From contig CACZPX010000119.1 in assembly GCA_902783095.1 (NCBI GenBank), positions 1-9,401 of the forward strand: DNA of 9,401 nt, written 5' to 3'. Position 1 is the stretch's first letter. Each line of letters starts with the position of its first letter. The notes under the pieces are model-generated. The model worked only from the letters and a program-made list of their open reading frames with translations, searched no databases and was not told the origin of the DNA. The position numbers and the translations under genes were made by a program. Source of the DNA: an uncultured Lachnospiraceae bacterium (GTDB taxonomy: Bacteria; Bacillota; Clostridia; Lachnospirales; Lachnospiraceae). Positions 7,807 through 9,401 of this stretch are shown here, piece by piece.

Positions 7807-8666
7807 GCTTCTCCTTCCCTCTCCTTCTGCCGCTGCAGTTCGTTGTAGATGTCCCGCTTTGTCACCCCGCGGTCCTTTGCCATCTGCTTCATGGCCTCCT
7901 TTTGCGAAAGGCCCTCTTCCAGATAGTGCTGCAGATGCTCCGTCAGGCTCACGCTCTCCCATTTTGCCGCGGTCTCCGCCGCCGCCTGCTCGCGCGAGCG
8001 CCCCTCTATCACCAGCACGAACTCGCCCTTGGGCTCGGTCTCCCCGTACAGGGCCGCCGCCTCCGAAAGCGTCATGACCGCCGCCTCTTCGTGCAACTTG
8101 GTCAGTTCCCGGCACAGCGCGATCTGACGGTCGCCCAGCGTCCGGTACAGTTCCTGCAGCGTGCTCTTCAAATGATGCGGCGCCTCGTACAGGATCACGG
8201 TGCGCGGCTCCGTCTTAAGCTCCTCCAGGACCGCCCTGCGCTCCACGTTGTCCGCGGGCAGAAACCCCTCAAAGCAGAAGCGCCGCCCCGCGATGCCGGA
8301 CACCGAAAGCGCGGCGATCAGCGCGCAGGGACCGGGCAGCGTCAAAACCTCTATGCCCTCTTTTCGCGCCAGCTTTACGATCACCTCGCCCGGGTCGGAG
8401 ATCACGGGCGTGCCCGCGTCCGTGATCAGCGCGATATCGTCGCCGGCCCGCAGCCGCTCCAAAAGGACCTCCGCCTTTTCGTAGCGGTTGTGCTCATGAT
8501 AGCTCGTGACCGGCGTGTGGATCCCGTACCGGGACAGCAGCGTGCCGCTGTGCCGCGTATCCTCGGCGGCGATCAGCTGCACCTGTTTTAAGGTCTCCAC
8601 GGCACGGAAGGTGATGTCCTCCAGATTGCCGATGGGCGTTGCGCATATATAAAGTCTGCCTGCCAT
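7803..8666 (-). CDS. rsmI: 16S rRNA (cytidine1402-2'-O)-methyltransferase RsmI
   Basis: RsmI methylates the 2'-hydroxyl of C1402 in the decoding centre of 16S rRNA. The 287-residue length is standard. It is a tetrapyrrole-methylase-fold enzyme showing YICATPIGNLEDIT (6-19), AAEDTRHS (33-40), SYHEHN (55-60), and ALITDAGTPVISDPG (79-93), the last being the SAM-binding loop of the family, then FEGFLP (132-137) and YEAPHHL (160-166). A C-terminal helical extension (about 236-287) with SQKEAMKQMAKDRGVTKRDIY resembles the usual RsmI HTH-like tail. ATG 8666 shares its A with the upstream stop (TGATG) and has GGGAGG five bases before it. It is coupled on both sides, to the tRNA methyltransferase and to the LOG gene. 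Identification is firm. Confidence 0.96.
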   Translation of the reverse strand: MAGRLYICATPIGNLEDITFRAVETLKQVQLIAAEDTRHSGTLLSRYGIHTPVTSYHEHNRYEKAEVLLERLRAGDDIALITDAGTPVISDPGEVIVKLARKEGIEVLTLPGPCALIAALSVSGIAGRRFCFEGFLPADNVERRAVLEELKTEPRTVILYEAPHHLKSTLQELYRTLGDRQIALCRELTKLHEEAAVMTLSEAAALYGETEPKGEFVLVIEGRSREQAAAETAAKWESVSLTEHLQHYLEEGLSQKEAMKQMAKDRGVTKRDIYNELQRQKEREGEA

Positions 8667-9401
8667 CACTGCCTCCCGTATATTTCCCGCACTTCCTGCG
8701 TTTCGCCGCCGTCCGCGCCGTACAGGATCAGGGGCCGCTCCACGGTCAGCCATTTGCCGCCGTCTTTCGTCCCCTTCACCAGAAACATCCGCGCCTCGTC
8801 CTCCGCGCGGGGGTGGACGGTGCGCAGGATCTTCGGTTCCAGCCGCGCAGCGCGCATCTTATCCAGGATCTCCGCCAGCCTGTGCGGCCGGTGGACCATA
8901 AAAAAGCTGCCGCCGCTTCGAAGGAGCACGGCGCTTGCGCGCAGCACGTCGTCGATGGTGCAGAAGATCTCGTGCCGGGCGGCCGCCTTGGCCGCCGACG
9001 GATTCTTTAAGCCGTCCTCCCCGGCCATGTACGGCGGATTGGTGACCACCGTATCGAACGAAGCGGGCGCAAACAGCCGGTCCGCCTCACGGATATCGCC
9101 CTGTACGATGCGGACGCGGTCTTCCAGACCGTTCAGCCGCACGCTGCGTTCCGCCATGTCCGCACTCTCCGGGTTGATCTCCAGCCCCGTAAAGACCGCC
9201 TCGGGGTACCGCGCCGCGAGCAGCAGCGGGATCACGCCCGTTCCGGTCCCCAGGTCCAGCACGCGGTCGCGTTTTCCCGGCTTTGCAAAACCAGACAGCA
9301 GCACGGCGTCCGACCCGAAACAGAAAAAGGACGGATCCTGGATGATCCTGTAGCCCTTTCTCTGCAGATCGTCTATCCGCTCTCCGTCCTTTAATATGAT
9401 C
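8666..9401 (-). CDS. trmN6: tRNA1(Val) (adenine37-N6)-methyltransferase, TrmN6/YfiC-like (5' end off right edge)
   Basis: A SAM-dependent N6-adenine methyltransferase of the YfiC/TrmN6 type; the E. coli enzyme modifies A37 of tRNA-Val. 244 residues are visible before the TGA; reading frame at the edge starts IILKDGERIDDLQRKGYRI. Proteins of this family begin only a few residues before this motif, so probably fewer than ten codons are missing. Features seen: FCFGSDAVLLSGFA (26-39), SAM loop LDLGTGTGVIPLLLA (48-62), acidic LEINPES (73-79) and the catalytic NPPY (121-124), the mark of N6-adenine or related exocyclic-amine methylation. Its stop overlaps the rsmI start by one base. The promoter of this operon must lie beyond the right edge. 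The precise tRNA target in this organism is assumed from annotation practice, since clostridial members are diverged from the E. coli protein. Confidence 0.88.
   Translation of the reverse strand, partial: IILKDGERIDDLQRKGYRIIQDPSFFCFGSDAVLLSGFAKPGKRDRVLDLGTGTGVIPLLLAARYPEAVFTGLEINPESADMAERSVRLNGLEDRVRIVQGDIREADRLFAPASFDTVVTNPPYMAGEDGLKNPSAAKAAARHEIFCTIDDVLRASAVLLRSGGSFFMVHRPHRLAEILDKMRAARLEPKILRTVHPRAEDEARMFLVKGTKDGGKWLTVERPLILYGADGGETQEVREIYGRQ

Noticed and set aside
7807..8115. Upstream extension of the LOG gene
   Set aside because: It runs entirely within rsmI, is Gly/Arg-rich, and the ATG at 7806 has a good ribosome site and an ATGA junction.

Overview
Every gene I can support in this 9.4 kb window lies on the minus strand, so transcription runs from high to low coordinates. 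The DNA is GC-rich, has strong AGGAGG-type ribosome sites, and packs genes with TGATG/ATGA stop-start overlaps. Together with a clostridial-style Tad (type IVb pilus) gene order and a DUF5702-like protein, this points to a high-GC member of the Clostridia (Lachnospiraceae or Oscillospiraceae-like). That lineage call is inference; no marker gene here fixes it. There are no rRNAs, tRNAs, CRISPR arrays or insertion sequences.

Right half (about 9401 to 4929): a housekeeping cluster. In order of transcription it holds a tRNA1(Val) A37 N6-methyltransferase (5' end cut by the window edge), the 16S rRNA ribose methyltransferase RsmI, a LOG/TIGR00730 family phosphoribohydrolase, an RlmI-type 23S rRNA cytosine methyltransferase, and a D-2-hydroxyacid dehydrogenase. 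The first three are joined by 1- and 4-base overlaps and the fourth follows after 21 bases, so these four look like one RNA-modification operon. The dehydrogenase lies 112 bases further on and may be a separate unit.

Middle (about 4928 to 4703): the only AT-rich, clearly regulatory stretch. It has weak terminator-like hairpins after the dehydrogenase, then a perfect 14+14 base inverted repeat containing a consensus TATAAT box, then a leader of about 135 bases. The leader carries a 26-codon ORF and five small consecutive inverted repeats before tadZ.

Left half (4702 to 1): a Tad/Flp pilus locus in the order tadZ (MinD/CpaE-like), tadA (assembly ATPase), tadB and tadC (inner-membrane platform), a short Flp1-like pilin, and a DUF5702-like membrane-anchored protein that runs off the left edge. 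TadA would power assembly, TadB/TadC form the platform, TadZ would position the machine, and the 62-residue protein is the candidate fibre subunit. A prepilin peptidase and other pseudopilins would be expected beyond the left edge or elsewhere. No secretin or lipoprotein gene is visible, as expected for a single-membrane cell.
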